DNA of 64,000 bases from Parafannyhessea umbonata (GTDB lineage: Bacteria; Actinomycetota; Coriobacteriia; Coriobacteriales; Atopobiaceae), in the NCBI RefSeq assembly GCF_900105025.1, contig NZ_LT629759.1, positions 1,736,001 through 1,800,000 of the forward strand, read 5' to 3'. The stretch's first letter is position 1. The number at the start of each line of letters is the position of its first letter. Shown here piece after piece: positions 43,798 to 52,967 of this stretch. Both the position numbers and the translations under genes were made by a program. The notes below the pieces were generated by a model. That model was not told the origin of the DNA and searched no databases. It worked only from the letters and a program-made list of their open reading frames with translations.

Positions 43798-44985
43798 CTA
43801 GCCGAGGGCGAACTTCCTGGCGACGACGCCGGCGATGCGGTAGTGCAGAGGCCTGAGGTCGCGGTCCGCCTGAGGGAGGGCGTCGCGGATGGGCAGGTGC
43901 TGCGGGCAGTGCGCCTCGCACTTGCCGCAGCGCACGCATTGCGTGGCGAACGCGGGCTCCTTGCGCAGGCTCACGACCTGCCAGTACTCCTTGCGACCGG
44001 CAGACTTGCCCTCCGTGTACATCTGGTTCCAGCAGCGGAAGGCGGAGGGGATGTCCACGCCCTTCGGGCAGGGCATACAGTAGCCGCAGCCCGTGCACCC
44101 GATGCGCATGCTCTTCCCCACGATGTCCTTCACGCGAGCGATGAGATCCTGGTCCGCCTGCGTGAGGCAGCCGACGCCGGCCTCGCTCGCAACGCGGCAG
44201 TTCTCCTCCACCATGGGCACGCTGTTCATGCCAGAGAGCACGCACGTGACCTGCGGCTGGTCGTAGAGCCAGCGCAGCGCCAGCTCCGCGGGGCTCCACC
44301 CGTGCGCCTCGCTCGCGATGAGCGACTTCGCCTCCTGAGGAAGAAGGTCGACGAGCTTTCCGCCCCGGAGCGGCTCCATGATGATGACCGGGATGCGCCG
44401 CTCGGCCGCGGCGAGAAGCCCTTCTCGCCCAGCCTGGGCGTGCTCGTCCATGTAGTTGTACTGGATCTGGCAGAAGTCCCAGTCGTAGGCGGCGAGCACC
44501 TTGAGGAACATGTCCGTGTTGCCGTGGAAGCTGAAGCCGATGTTGCGGATCTGGCCGGCGGCCTTCTTGCGCGCGATCCAGTCGCGGATGCCGAGCTCCT
44601 CGAGCTTGTGCCACGCGACGACGTCCGTGAGCATGTGCATGAGGTAGTAGTCCACGTGGTCCGTCCTCAGGCGGCGGAGCTCCTCGTCGAAGTAGCGGTC
44701 GATGGCCGACGCGCTGCGGATGAGGTACTGCGGAAGCTTCGTGGCGATGTTCACGCGGTCGCGGACGCCGTTCTCTTGGAGGACGCGGCCAAGCAGCTCC
44801 TCGCTTCCCGGGTAGATGTAGGCGGTGTCGAAGTAGTTGACACCCAGCTCGATGGCGCGCATGATCTGGTGCTCCGCCGCGGGGTAGTCGATGGCGGCGC
44901 CGGGGCCGGCCGCGCGCTTGAAGCGCATGCACCCAAAGCCAAGGAGCGAGAGCGGCTCGCCGTGTCTGTCGTTGCGATACTGCAT
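43798..44985 (-). CDS. Aldo/keto reductase with C-terminal ferredoxin domain
   Basis: A 395-aa oxidoreductase. The aldo/keto reductase barrel has LLGFGCMRFKR, NYFDTAYIYPGSE (Asp and Tyr), IATKLP (Lys) and YYLMHML (His), the catalytic tetrad. The C-terminal 110 residues hold two Cys clusters (CTGCGYCMPCPKGVDIP and CVRCGKCEAHCPQHLPIR) for 4Fe-4S centres, so electrons may come from or go to ferredoxin. Start ATG 44985. An inverted pair of the dispersed motif sits inside the gene at 44410-44429 (AGREGLLAAAERR). It converges with the permease and diverges from a small Cys-rich protein gene. Confidence 0.92.
   Translation of the reverse strand: MQYRNDRHGEPLSLLGFGCMRFKRAAGPGAAIDYPAAEHQIMRAIELGVNYFDTAYIYPGSEELLGRVLQENGVRDRVNIATKLPQYLIRSASAIDRYFDEELRRLRTDHVDYYLMHMLTDVVAWHKLEELGIRDWIARKKAAGQIRNIGFSFHGNTDMFLKVLAAYDWDFCQIQYNYMDEHAQAGREGLLAAAERRIPVIIMEPLRGGKLVDLLPQEAKSLIASEAHGWSPAELALRWLYDQPQVTCVLSGMNSVPMVEENCRVASEAGVGCLTQADQDLIARVKDIVGKSMRIGCTGCGYCMPCPKGVDIPSAFRCWNQMYTEGKSAGRKEYWQVVSLRKEPAFATQCVRCGKCEAHCPQHLPIRDALPQADRDLRPLHYRIAGVVARKFALG
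44410..44429. repeat. Inverted pair of the dispersed motif
   Basis: GGCGAGAAG-CC-CTTCTCGCC: two copies head to head with a 2-bp spacer, giving a 20-bp near-perfect hairpin inside a coding region. Uptake-type sequences in other bacteria are often found in exactly such inverted pairs, though usually at gene ends. Confidence 0.7.
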
Positions 44986-45138
44986 GCGAACCCCCGTCGA
45001 CGTTACGTGCGCGGGCCGCGGACGGCGGCTCGCTATGGGAAGTATAGCGGGCGATGTGAGGAGTGCGCGCGGAGCCGGCCGCGGCGCACGCGGAGGGGTA
45101 CACTCCTCCACATGAGACCAACGAACGGGAGGCACGCC

Positions 45139-45360
45139 ATGCCGAAGAGCATTCTGATCAAGGACACCACGCGCGAGGAGCGCATCGAGATCGTGAGGCG
45201 GGGGCTGGACTGGTGCGGCGACGGCTCGTGCGAGCAGTGCTCCGGCTGCAGCATGGGCGTGGGGTCGATCGACGCCATGTACCTGCCCTACATCGAGGGC
45301 GAGCTCGAGCTGGCAGAGGTGAACATGCGCCACGCCGCCGACCACTACACGCTGGCGTAG
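45139..45360 (+). CDS. Conserved small Cys-rich protein
   Basis: A 73-aa protein read from ATG 45139 after CGGGAGG. It has a central cluster C-x4-C-x2-C-x2-C (DWCGDGSCEQCSGCSMG), suggesting an iron-sulphur or zinc site, an N-terminal strand and helix (SILIKDTTREERIEIVRRGL) and an acidic C-terminal helix. It resembles short conserved proteins of anaerobic Firmicutes and Coriobacteria of unknown function. It is divergent from the ferredoxin-type reductase, separated by 153 bp, and convergent with the U32 gene. A redox or metal role is only a guess from the Cys pattern. Confidence 0.7.
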   Translation: MPKSILIKDTTREERIEIVRRGLDWCGDGSCEQCSGCSMGVGSIDAMYLPYIEGELELAEVNMRHAADHYTLA

Positions 45361-45432
45361 CGCGCGGTTTGGCGAGCGTGCGGGCACGGCAATCGCGCGG
45401 TCGCATCGATCGTGCAGCCGGCCGGCACACAG

Positions 45433-46731
45433 CTACTGCTTGAGGCAGAGGATGTCGAGCGGCTCGAGGGCGAACGGCAGCGCCGTGCGGTAGCGCTCCA
45501 TCGCGCGCGAGAGGTCTGCCGCGGGCACCCAGGTCTGGAGCTCGGCGTCGAAGCGCTCGAGCGCGCCCAGGCGGCACTCGCGAATGGGCTCGCGCGGAGA
45601 GAGCACCTGCAGGACGGAGCCAGCCGCGGCCTTGTTGCGGCAGAGCACCTCCGTCATGTAGCGCGACCCCGAGCCAGCGTCGGCCGAAAGCGCCACGCTC
45701 TTCTCGACCGTGGCCACCATCAGGCGGTCGCGCTGGTACTCCACGCGGCCGGGGTTCTGCGTGGGGTTGCCATAGAAGAAGCCCGTGGAGTACGGGCGGT
45801 GGCTCACGGCGTCCAGCTCGCCCACCCAGGCGGAGGCGGGCTCGCCATCGAGCACGTGGCGGTAGGCGTTCGTGACGCACGCCGTGTAGTAGGCGCCCTT
45901 CGCGCGGCCCTCGATCTTGACGGCGGCGACGCCCGCGGCCGCAAGATCGTCCAGGTGGTCGAGCATTGCGAGGTCGTTGGAGCTCAGGATGTAGCTCCAG
46001 GAGTCGTCCTGCTCCACGGGCATGCGGCGCACGTCCGGGCGCGACTCCTCCACCAGGGTCCAGCCCCAGCGGCACGGCTGGGTGCACGCGCCAAAGCTCG
46101 CGCCGCGCTCGCGGCCGACGAGCTCGCTCGACAGCAGGCAGCGGCCGCTTACGGCCATGCACATGGAGCCGTGGGCGAAGACCTCCAGCTCCAGCGACGA
46201 GAACCCGTCCGCGTCCAGGCGTCGGCGCAGGTCCGCGACCTCGCGCACGCTCATCTCGCGCGCAAGGACGACGCGGCGTGCGCCCAGGCGGGCGTACTCC
46301 TCTGCCGCGAGCGCGTTCATGACGGAGGCCTGCGTGGACACGTGCAGCTCCACGTGCGGCGCGTACCTGCGCACAAGCGCCATGGCACCCAGGTCCGCCA
46401 CGATGGCGGCGTCCACCCCGATCTGATCCACGAAGCGCAGGTAGTCTGGCAGGGCGTCAATGTCGCAATCGCGCATGAGCGTGTTCAGCGTGAGGTGGAC
46501 GGCAACGCCGGACGCGTGTGCCAGGCGGACGGCCTGCTCAAGCTGGTCGCGATCGAAGTTCTTGCTGCGGGCGCGCATGCCCCAGCTGCGGCCGGCCAGG
46601 TAGACCTCGTCCGCGCCAAAGTGCATGGCCTGGCGCAGCTGCTCTGGGCCGCCGGCCGGCGCGAGCAGGCGCATGGGGCGACGTCTTGCCGGCGCGGCGG
46701 CGGATGCGGATATGTTGTTGGCGCTGGTCAT
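45433..46731 (-). CDS. U32-family peptidase-like protein
   Basis: A 432-aa protein of the U32 family, whose studied members (RlhA, TrhP/TrhO-associated) act in hydroxylation of tRNA or rRNA, while others are called collagenases. The family signature is clear: LEVFAHGSMCMAVSGRCLLS, with FGACTQPCRWGW and the N-terminal LLAPAGGPEQLRQAMHFGADEVYLAG. The Cys residues of the signature fit an iron-sulphur site. ATG 46731 starts the frame; upstream in-frame sequence has no similarity. It is divergent from the serine hydrolase at 46906. Confidence 0.9.
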   Translation of the reverse strand: MTSANNISASAAAPARRRPMRLLAPAGGPEQLRQAMHFGADEVYLAGRSWGMRARSKNFDRDQLEQAVRLAHASGVAVHLTLNTLMRDCDIDALPDYLRFVDQIGVDAAIVADLGAMALVRRYAPHVELHVSTQASVMNALAAEEYARLGARRVVLAREMSVREVADLRRRLDADGFSSLELEVFAHGSMCMAVSGRCLLSSELVGRERGASFGACTQPCRWGWTLVEESRPDVRRMPVEQDDSWSYILSSNDLAMLDHLDDLAAAGVAAVKIEGRAKGAYYTACVTNAYRHVLDGEPASAWVGELDAVSHRPYSTGFFYGNPTQNPGRVEYQRDRLMVATVEKSVALSADAGSGSRYMTEVLCRNKAAAGSVLQVLSPREPIRECRLGALERFDAELQTWVPAADLSRAMERYRTALPFALEPLDILCLKQ

Positions 46732-46905
46732 GATGGGTGTGCTCCCGAGTGTGCGATGGGTTGCGTGCGTTGGGTGCGGCCTGCACAGTCTAGCGCATGG
46801 CGAGCGCGGACGGCGCGGGGCCTGACGCGGCCACACGGACTATACTCGTGCCCGTGGACACGCGCGCCCCGCACGCGGCGCGCAGACAGGTGCAAGGGAG
46901 CAAAG

Positions 46906-48141
46906 GTGACGGCACGGCACGCGGCAAAGGGCCGCAGCAACGCAAAGGCAGACGCACGCAAGGATCACGCCCGTCACGCGGGGCACCTGGCGCAGGACGC
47001 GCTGGGCGAGAAGGACAGCCGCCGTGGCCGTCGCGCCTACCGCGGGCGCGCGGTTGCCGTGGCCGTAGCGATCTCCGCAGTCGTGGCTGCGGGTGCCGTG
47101 ATGGCATCGCCGCAGTTGAGGGGGCAGATCTTCTCGCCCACGGGCGACGGCGGCGCCGACGCGAGCACCTCTGCCACAGGCTCGCGGCGCGGCGATGCGA
47201 GCGCCTCCGGCGAGGAGGCCGGCACCACGAAGGTCGGTGGCTCGGACGCAAGCGCACCTGACGGCGGCGCATCTGACACGAGCGCGTCCGGCGAGGCGAA
47301 GGCCGCGCCAAAGGAGGACGCGACGGCGCTCGACACCGGCGCGGACGCGAAGGTGACCACGTTCGCCACGAGGAGCGGCATCAGCGTGACGGCGCCGGCG
47401 GGCTTTGAGTCCACGCCCACGTGCGAGCATCTGGAAGACGCGGTGGCCGCGTTCACCGCGAGGGGCTACCACCTGGGCTTTGCCATGGTGGACCTGAAGA
47501 CGGGGCGCGGCGCGTCGTACAACGCCAGCCAGAAGTTCTATCCCGCGAGCAGCATAAAGGCCGTGTACGTAACCGCAATCCTGGAGTCCACGCACGGCGG
47601 CGCCGCATCGAGCTCGGACGCCATCACCAAGTGCCTGGTCGACTCTGACAACGACGCGTTCCGCACGCTGCTGAAGACGTACGGATACCGCGTGTATGGC
47701 TCCTGGCTGCAGAGTCGCGCGCCCGAGGCGGCGCAGGAGGCGTACGGCTACAACTACCCGCACATATCTGCCGCGGGCATGCTGAACTGCTGGCGCGAGG
47801 TGTATCGCTTTGGCACGTCCGGCGAGCCCGGCGCGAGCCTCCTGTCCGGCTGCCTTGCGCGCACGAACCACTCCGCGTGGGGCGCGCTCTTGCGCGACCG
47901 CTTTACGGTGTGGTCCAAGCCAGGCTGGTACCCCGCAAACGAGGGCCTGGCCTCCACGGCGACGGCCGACAACGGCATCGTGTTTTCAGACTGCGGCGAC
48001 TACGCGGTCGCTGTGCTTTCCGACGCGCCCTCGGACTTCGACTCGCTGCTGCCGGTGCTGGACGCGCTGAACGCCGCACACGGCAAGATGTGCGGCGGCA
48101 GCTCCGCCCTGCGGCAGACATCCGCAACCACCGTGGGCTAG
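46906..48141 (+). CDS. Membrane-anchored serine hydrolase of the class A beta-lactamase fold (paralogue)
   Basis: A 411-aa paralogue of the protein at 11086-12144. The cytoplasmic N-terminus is Arg/Lys-rich (LGEKDSRRGRRAYRGR), one membrane helix follows (AVAVAVAISAVVAAGAV), then a 70-residue Ala/Ser/Thr/Gly-rich linker, then the catalytic domain: SSIK (Ser 215), SDN in LVDSDNDAFRTLL, and KPGW replacing KTG. GTG 46906 is supported by AAGGGAG. Two dispersed-motif copies lie in the N-terminal part (47005-47013, 47130-47138), flanking the membrane helix. Probably acts on cell-wall peptides; the substrate is unproven. Confidence 0.75.
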   Translation: MTARHAAKGRSNAKADARKDHARHAGHLAQDALGEKDSRRGRRAYRGRAVAVAVAISAVVAAGAVMASPQLRGQIFSPTGDGGADASTSATGSRRGDASASGEEAGTTKVGGSDASAPDGGASDTSASGEAKAAPKEDATALDTGADAKVTTFATRSGISVTAPAGFESTPTCEHLEDAVAAFTARGYHLGFAMVDLKTGRGASYNASQKFYPASSIKAVYVTAILESTHGGAASSSDAITKCLVDSDNDAFRTLLKTYGYRVYGSWLQSRAPEAAQEAYGYNYPHISAAGMLNCWREVYRFGTSGEPGASLLSGCLARTNHSAWGALLRDRFTVWSKPGWYPANEGLASTATADNGIVFSDCGDYAVAVLSDAPSDFDSLLPVLDALNAAHGKMCGGSSALRQTSATTVG

Positions 48142-48176
48142 CGTCGCGGGCCGACGCCGTGGGCCCACGCCGTGGG

Positions 48177-48752
48177 CTAGCCGTCCAGCGCCTCGCCGCG
48201 CAGGATGCCCAGCCCGTGCGCGATGGGCCCGATCACGGCGGAGACGTTCTCTACCGCGGCCTTGGGGCTGCCGGGCAGGTTCACCACCAGCGTGCGTCCC
48301 ACGATGCCCGCGACCTCGCGCGAGAGGCACGCCTTGGGCGTGATCGCAAGCGACGCCGCCCGCATGGCCTCCGGGATGCCCGGCGCCATGCGCTCGCACA
48401 CGGCGGCCGTGGCCTCCGGCGTCACGTCGCGCGGCGAGAACCCCGTGCCCCCGGTGGTCAGCACCAGCGCCACCCCGCGCGCGGCCGCGTCGCGCAGCTC
48501 CGCCTCTATCCGCTCGCGCTCGTCCGGCACCAGGCGCGTCGCCACCACGCGATACCCGTGGCGCTCCGCAAGCTCCACGAGCGCAGGCCCGCTCGCATCC
48601 GGCCGCTCGCCCCTAAACGAGCGGTCGCTCACGGTAATGACCTCTACCGAGAAGGACTCGCCGCCATGGCCGTCGTCCCCTCGGGACGCGGCGTCCAGTC
48701 CCCGCAGCGGCTCCAGGTCCCCCGCAGTCGCCTTCCTGACCTCAAGTGCCAT
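48177..48752 (-). CDS. mog: MogA/MoaB-family molybdopterin adenylyltransferase
   Basis: A 191-aa protein that activates molybdopterin with AMP before molybdenum insertion. The MoCF signature LVLTTGGTGFSPRDVTPEAT is clear, with VITVSDRSFRGERPDASGP at the domain start and VVNLPGSPKAAVENV near the end. The first 33 residues are an extension not typical of MogA. ATG 48752 follows AAAGGGGG. It is the last gene of the leftward molybdenum block, 77 bp after the MoeA-like gene. Confidence 0.9.
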   Translation of the reverse strand: MALEVRKATAGDLEPLRGLDAASRGDDGHGGESFSVEVITVSDRSFRGERPDASGPALVELAERHGYRVVATRLVPDERERIEAELRDAAARGVALVLTTGGTGFSPRDVTPEATAAVCERMAPGIPEAMRAASLAITPKACLSREVAGIVGRTLVVNLPGSPKAAVENVSAVIGPIAHGLGILRGEALDG

Positions 48753-48829
48753 CCCGGCCCCCTTTCGCTCGCGGGCCGCACGGCGGCGGCCAGCGTCATA
48801 TTTTTGCTGGCAGATACGCAAACTGACCG

Positions 48830-49930
48830 CTACGCAAACGGGCAGTGCGGGAACGTGCACGGGTCGCAGCCCAGGCAGAGCCCGCCCTCGCCCATGGCCA
48901 CGAAGTCGCGCTTTTCGAGCGGCACGCCCGCAACCAGGCGCGGCAGCGCGAGGTCGAACACGGTCGCCTTGCTGTACATGACGCACCCCGGCAGCCCCAC
49001 CACGGGCACGGGGCGTGCGTCCTTCTCGCCCGCGGCATCCGGGTCGAAGTAGCCCACCAGCAGCATGGCGCCCGGCAGCACCGGCGCGCCGTACGTGACG
49101 ACGCGCGCGCCGGCACGCCTGATGGCACCGGGCGTGTTGTCATCCGGGTCAACGCTCATGCCGCCCGTGCACAGCACCATGTCGACGCCGGCGGCGCGGG
49201 CCTCGCCAATGGCGGCCACCACGTCTTCCATGTTGTCCCCCGGCGTGGCGTGCCACGTCACCCTAACGCCAAAGCGCGCGAGCTTGCGCTCCACCACGGG
49301 GGTGAAGCGGTCCTCGATGAGCCCGCTCTTGACCTCGGAGCCCGTGGTGATCACGGCGGCGGTGCGCATGACGTACGGCGCCACGCGCATGAGCGGCCCG
49401 CGCGCGGCGACGTCCGCCGCGGCCTCCGCCTGTGCCACGACCGCCCCGTCGATCACAAGGGGGATCACGCGGGTGCCGGCAAGGGCGTCGCCCGCGCGCA
49501 CGCCAAAGTTGCCGCGGCGCGTGGCCACCATCACCTGGTCCACGGAGTTCACGGCCGCAAGGCGCTCGGAATCCACCAGGAACACGCCGTCGTGCGCGGC
49601 GTTTATGGCGATCTTGCCCTCGCGCGGCTCGCCCGCGGCCACACAGCCCTCGCCCAGGCAGAGCGCCGCCATGCGGCGCGCGGCCTCGTCCTCGTGCAGC
49701 CAGCCCGGGCGCTTCTGCCACACGTACAGGTGAGCCTTGCCCATGCTCAAGAGCACCGGCACGTCCTCGGCCGTCACCACGTGGCCCTTGCGGAAGCGCG
49801 CGCCCTTGTAGCGCGGCAGCTCGTTTCCGTCTGCATCCGTGCCGCCAGGCAGGATCTGTGTCATGTCGTGGCACAGTACGTGTCCCACGGCGTCCCTGGT
49901 TGCCACCAGCTTCATTCCGGACTCGCTCAT
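48830..49930 (-). CDS. MoeA-like molybdopterin-binding protein with C-terminal Cys cluster
   Basis: A 366-aa protein with a MoCF (molybdopterin-binding) domain: TTGSEVKSGLIEDRF, TWHATPGDNMEDVV and MVLCTGGMSVDPDDNTPGAI. The C-terminus CLGCDPCTFPHCPF is a four-Cys cluster typical of the MoeA-like proteins found with selenium-dependent molybdenum hydroxylase genes, and probably binds a metal or iron-sulphur centre. An inserted linker DAAGEKDARP holds the dispersed motif (49022-49030). It overlaps the MOSC gene by 4 bp. Not the standard two-domain MoeA, so the exact step is inferred. Confidence 0.85.
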   Translation of the reverse strand: MSESGMKLVATRDAVGHVLCHDMTQILPGGTDADGNELPRYKGARFRKGHVVTAEDVPVLLSMGKAHLYVWQKRPGWLHEDEAARRMAALCLGEGCVAAGEPREGKIAINAAHDGVFLVDSERLAAVNSVDQVMVATRRGNFGVRAGDALAGTRVIPLVIDGAVVAQAEAAADVAARGPLMRVAPYVMRTAAVITTGSEVKSGLIEDRFTPVVERKLARFGVRVTWHATPGDNMEDVVAAIGEARAAGVDMVLCTGGMSVDPDDNTPGAIRRAGARVVTYGAPVLPGAMLLVGYFDPDAAGEKDARPVPVVGLPGCVMYSKATVFDLALPRLVAGVPLEKRDFVAMGEGGLCLGCDPCTFPHCPFA

Positions 49931-50430
49931 GCAAGCTCACCTTCCCCCATCACGCGCACCACGTCGCCGGCGCGAACGCTGCCCCCGCGCGCCACCACAC
50001 AGAATATGCCGTCCGTCGGCATGACGCACATGCCCGTGATGCGGCGTATCTCGCAGTCGTTGTGGCACGTCTTGCCAATCTGCGTCACCACCAGGCGGCA
50101 CTCCCCCACCGCGAGCACGCTCCCCACGGGAAGCTCGCGCAGGACGAGGCCCTCCGTCAGGATGTTCTCCGCAAAGTCGCCGGCCGCAAGCTCGAGCCCG
50201 CGCTCGCGCATGCGGTCCACGCTCTCGTTGGGAAGCAGGCTCACCTGCCGGTGCCACGCGCCGGCGTGGGCGTCGCCCACGATGCCCACGCCCACGCGCA
50301 GCTCCAGCGCGTCCACCGTGTGCTTGCGCGTGCCCTTGTGCTCGCTCACGCTCGTGGCAAGCACGCGCCCCACGAGCCCCTCGCCGCCCTGCGGCCCAAC
50401 GCCGCCGTGCAGACCCTCGCTACCCTGCAT
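49927..50430 (-). CDS. MOSC-domain protein
   Basis: A 167-aa protein of the MOSC fold, which carries sulphur for molybdenum-cofactor sulphuration. Typical features are GIVGDAHAGAWHRQVSLL, the conserved Cys region QIGKTCHNDCEI and GDVVRVM. In other bacteria short MOSC proteins lie beside moaC/mogA as here. Its ATG overlaps the moaC stop (TAATG) and its end overlaps the MoeA-like gene by 4 bp, so translation is coupled along the block. Confidence 0.9.
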   Translation of the reverse strand: MQGSEGLHGGVGPQGGEGLVGRVLATSVSEHKGTRKHTVDALELRVGVGIVGDAHAGAWHRQVSLLPNESVDRMRERGLELAAGDFAENILTEGLVLRELPVGSVLAVGECRLVVTQIGKTCHNDCEIRRITGMCVMPTDGIFCVVARGGSVRAGDVVRVMGEGELA

Positions 50431-50903
50431 TAGCATTCCTCCCGAACGAAGTGCCCCGACTTGCCGCCGTCCTTCTCCATAAGGCGCACGCGGTCTATCA
50501 CCATGTCGCGCTGGTGCGCCTTGCACATGTCGTAAATGGTGAGGCCCGCGACGGACGCCGCCGTGAGCGCCTCCATCTCTACCCCGGTCTCGCCGCAGCA
50601 GCGGCACGTTGCCGTGATCGCGATGCCGTCCTCCTCAAGCGAGAAGGACACGTCCACGCCCGTAAGCTGCACGGGGTGGCACATGGGCACCAGCTCCCAC
50701 GTGCGCTTGGCCGCCATGATGCCGGCGACCTGCGCCACGGCGAGCACGTCGCCCTTCCTCACCCCGCCCGTGCGCACGAGCTCCAGGGTGTCCGGCCTCA
50801 TGAGGACCTTGCCGGCCGCCGTCGCGGTGCGCTGGGTCTTGGGCTTTTGGGACACGTCCACCATGCGGGCGCGACCCTGCTCGTTGAAGTGCGTGAACGC
50901 CAT
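50430..50903 (-). CDS. moaC: Cyclic pyranopterin monophosphate synthase MoaC
   Basis: A 157-aa enzyme that with MoaA turns GTP into cyclic pyranopterin monophosphate, the first molybdopterin intermediate. Signature elements are [32 protein letters not shown] and [25 protein letters not shown] with the catalytic Lys region [18 protein letters not shown]. Start ATG 50903 is 2 bp from the moaA stop. Confidence 0.96.
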   Translation of the reverse strand: MAFTHFNEQGRARMVDVSQKPKTQRTATAAGKVLMRPDTLELVRTGGVRKGDVLAVAQVAGIMAAKRTWELVPMCHPVQLTGVDVSFSLEEDGIAITATCRCCGETGVEMEALTAASVAGLTIYDMCKAHQRDMVIDRVRLMEKDGGKSGHFVREEC

Positions 50904-50905
50904 GC

Positions 50906-51859
50906 TCAGCCTCCTATCTGGCTCATGGCACGCGGCGTCTGGCTCGCGTGCCCCATGTCCATGTGGTGCCTGCCGGGCTTTGCCGCGATGCCGCGCGCGA
51001 TGGCCTGCACCAGGTCCTTTCCGGAAAGCCCGCGGAGGTCCACCTCTGCCGCAGAGTGCAGGCACGGCTTGAGCCTGCCGTCCGCCGTGACGCGTATGCG
51101 GTTGCACTGCCCGCAGAACCGGTGCGTCATGGGCCGGATCAGGCCCACGGTGCCACGCCAGCCCGGCGCGCGATAGAGCTCTGCCACGCCCGGGGCCGCA
51201 CTGGCCACGGGCGCAAGCTCCGGCACGGCCGCAAGCACGGCGTCCGCCGGAAGAAAGCGCTCGCGCGGCCACGCGGCGCACTCGCCCATGGGCATGAGCT
51301 CGATAAACCGCACGGAGAGGTCGCGCGTGCGCGCGAGCTCCGCAAGCGGGCGCAGCTCGTCCTGGTTGATGCCGCCCAGCAGCACGCAGTTGATCTTCGT
51401 GCCGACAAAGCCCGCCTCGCGCGCGGCCGCAAGGCCGGCGAGCGCGTCTTCCAGCGTGCCCACGCGCGTGATCTTGCGGTAGCGCTCGGCATCCAGCGTG
51501 TCCAGGCTCACGTTCAGCCGCGTGAGGCCGGCCGCGCGCAGCTCTGCCGCCACGGGTGCAAGCAGCGTCGCGTTGGTGGTCATGTCGACCTCGTCCACGC
51601 CGGGGACGGACGCCACCATGCGCACCAGGTCCACGATGTTGCGGCGCACCAGGGGCTCGCCGCCCGTCAGGCGCACCTTGCGAACACCCAGGCTCGCGGC
51701 CGCAGCCACGATCTGGCGCATCTGCTCGAACGAGAGTATGTCCTCGTGGCGCAGGCGCGGCACGCCGCACGCCGGCATGCAGTACACGCAGCGGCAGTTG
51801 CAGAGGTCCGTCACGCTCAGCCGCAGGTAGGTGACGTCGCGTCCAAAAGCGTCATACAT
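50906..51859 (-). CDS. moaA: GTP 3',8-cyclase MoaA (radical SAM)
   Basis: A 317-aa radical-SAM enzyme. The SAM iron-sulphur site C-x3-C-x2-C is at Cys 20, 24 and 27; the second cluster C-x2-C ... C lies in [31 protein letters not shown] binds SAM. The chain ends in Gly-Gly, as needed for activity in this family. It is encoded between moaC and modC and overlaps modC by 8 bp, so molybdate import and cofactor synthesis are made together. Confidence 0.97.
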   Translation of the reverse strand: MYDAFGRDVTYLRLSVTDLCNCRCVYCMPACGVPRLRHEDILSFEQMRQIVAAAASLGVRKVRLTGGEPLVRRNIVDLVRMVASVPGVDEVDMTTNATLLAPVAAELRAAGLTRLNVSLDTLDAERYRKITRVGTLEDALAGLAAAREAGFVGTKINCVLLGGINQDELRPLAELARTRDLSVRFIELMPMGECAAWPRERFLPADAVLAAVPELAPVASAAPGVAELYRAPGWRGTVGLIRPMTHRFCGQCNRIRVTADGRLKPCLHSAAEVDLRGLSGKDLVQAIARGIAAKPGRHHMDMGHASQTPRAMSQIGG

Positions 51860-52967
51860 GGGCGCACTCTCCTTCCGAAATTCCCTCGCACAGCGGCATC
51901 ACGCAGTCCGGCGCGATGCCAAGCGTCACGTGGGTGGCGCCGCCAAGCGCGGCCCACGCGTCCTTCTCGCACTCGTAGCGCAGCGGCGCACCACCGGGCG
52001 TCCGCGCCATCACGATGGTGCTGAACGTGCCGTCTATCACGCGCTCCACCACGCACGGGATGCGGTTGGCGCCGGGCGCCAGGCTTGGGGGCGCGCCCCT
52101 CTCGCCCGCGGGCGCAGCAGCCGCCGTCAGGTAGTGCGCGCGGATGCCGGCATGCGTCACGCGCGGGCCCGGCGCGTCTGCGCACGCGAGCGTCACGCCC
52201 CAGTCGTCGCAGGCCAGCAGGTGGTCGCCGGCCACGCGGGCGCGGCTCACGTTCTTGCAGCCGCTTATGAGCGCCGCGGCCACGGTGCGCGGGCGCGCAA
52301 ACAGCTCGTGCACGCTCATGAGCGGCTCGCCCTTGCCGCGGTCGATCACGCACACGTCCTGCGCCAGGCGGTGCACCTCGTCGCGGTCGTGCGTCACCAG
52401 CACGGCCCCGCCCGGGAAGGCGCGGAGGCCGTCCGCAAGGTCCAGCTCCAGCTGCCAGCGCAGGTAGCCGTCGAGCGCACTGAACGGCTCGTCCAGAAGG
52501 ATGAGCTCCGGGTCGCTCGCCAGGATGCGCGCCATCGCGACGCGCTGCCGCTGCCCGCCAGAGAGCTGCGCCGGCCGCAGGCGCTCCGCCCCGTCCAGCC
52601 GCATGGCGCGAAGCTCGCGCCGCGCACGCTCGCGCCGCCCTGCGCGGCTGCCCTCGCGCACGCCGGCCATCACGTTGTGCAGCACGTCCATGGTGGGAAA
52701 CAGCGCGCTGTCCTGAAACAGATAGCCCACGCGGCGGCTCTGCGGCGGCAGGTCAACGCCGGCCTCGCTGTCAAACAGCGTGCGGCCGTTCAGCACAATG
52801 CGCCCCTCGTCCGGCCGCATGACGCCGGCGATGCACTTGAGCGTGACGGACTTGCCGCAGCCGGACGGCCCCAGAAGCGCCATCACCCTGTCCGCGCGCT
52901 CCACGTCAAAGCTCACGTCCAGCGTGAACGCGGCCAGGCGCTTGCGTATGCGCACGCCAAGGCTCAT
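51852..52967 (-). CDS. modC: Molybdate ABC transporter ATPase ModC
   Basis: A 371-aa ATPase: Walker A LLGPSGCGKSVTLK, LSGGQRQRVAMARIL, Walker B LILLDEPFSALDGYLR and H-loop LVTHDRDE. The C-terminal regulatory part (from about 240) is a TOBE/MOP-like molybdate-binding region (SGCKNVSRARV). A short Ala/Gly/Pro loop APAGERGAPPSL is encoded by a variant of the dispersed motif (near 52098-52107). It overlaps modB by 4 bp and moaA by 8 bp. Confidence 0.94.
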   Translation of the reverse strand: MSLGVRIRKRLAAFTLDVSFDVERADRVMALLGPSGCGKSVTLKCIAGVMRPDEGRIVLNGRTLFDSEAGVDLPPQSRRVGYLFQDSALFPTMDVLHNVMAGVREGSRAGRRERARRELRAMRLDGAERLRPAQLSGGQRQRVAMARILASDPELILLDEPFSALDGYLRWQLELDLADGLRAFPGGAVLVTHDRDEVHRLAQDVCVIDRGKGEPLMSVHELFARPRTVAAALISGCKNVSRARVAGDHLLACDDWGVTLACADAPGPRVTHAGIRAHYLTAAAAPAGERGAPPSLAPGANRIPCVVERVIDGTFSTIVMARTPGGAPLRYECEKDAWAALGGATHVTLGIAPDCVMPLCEGISEGECAHV

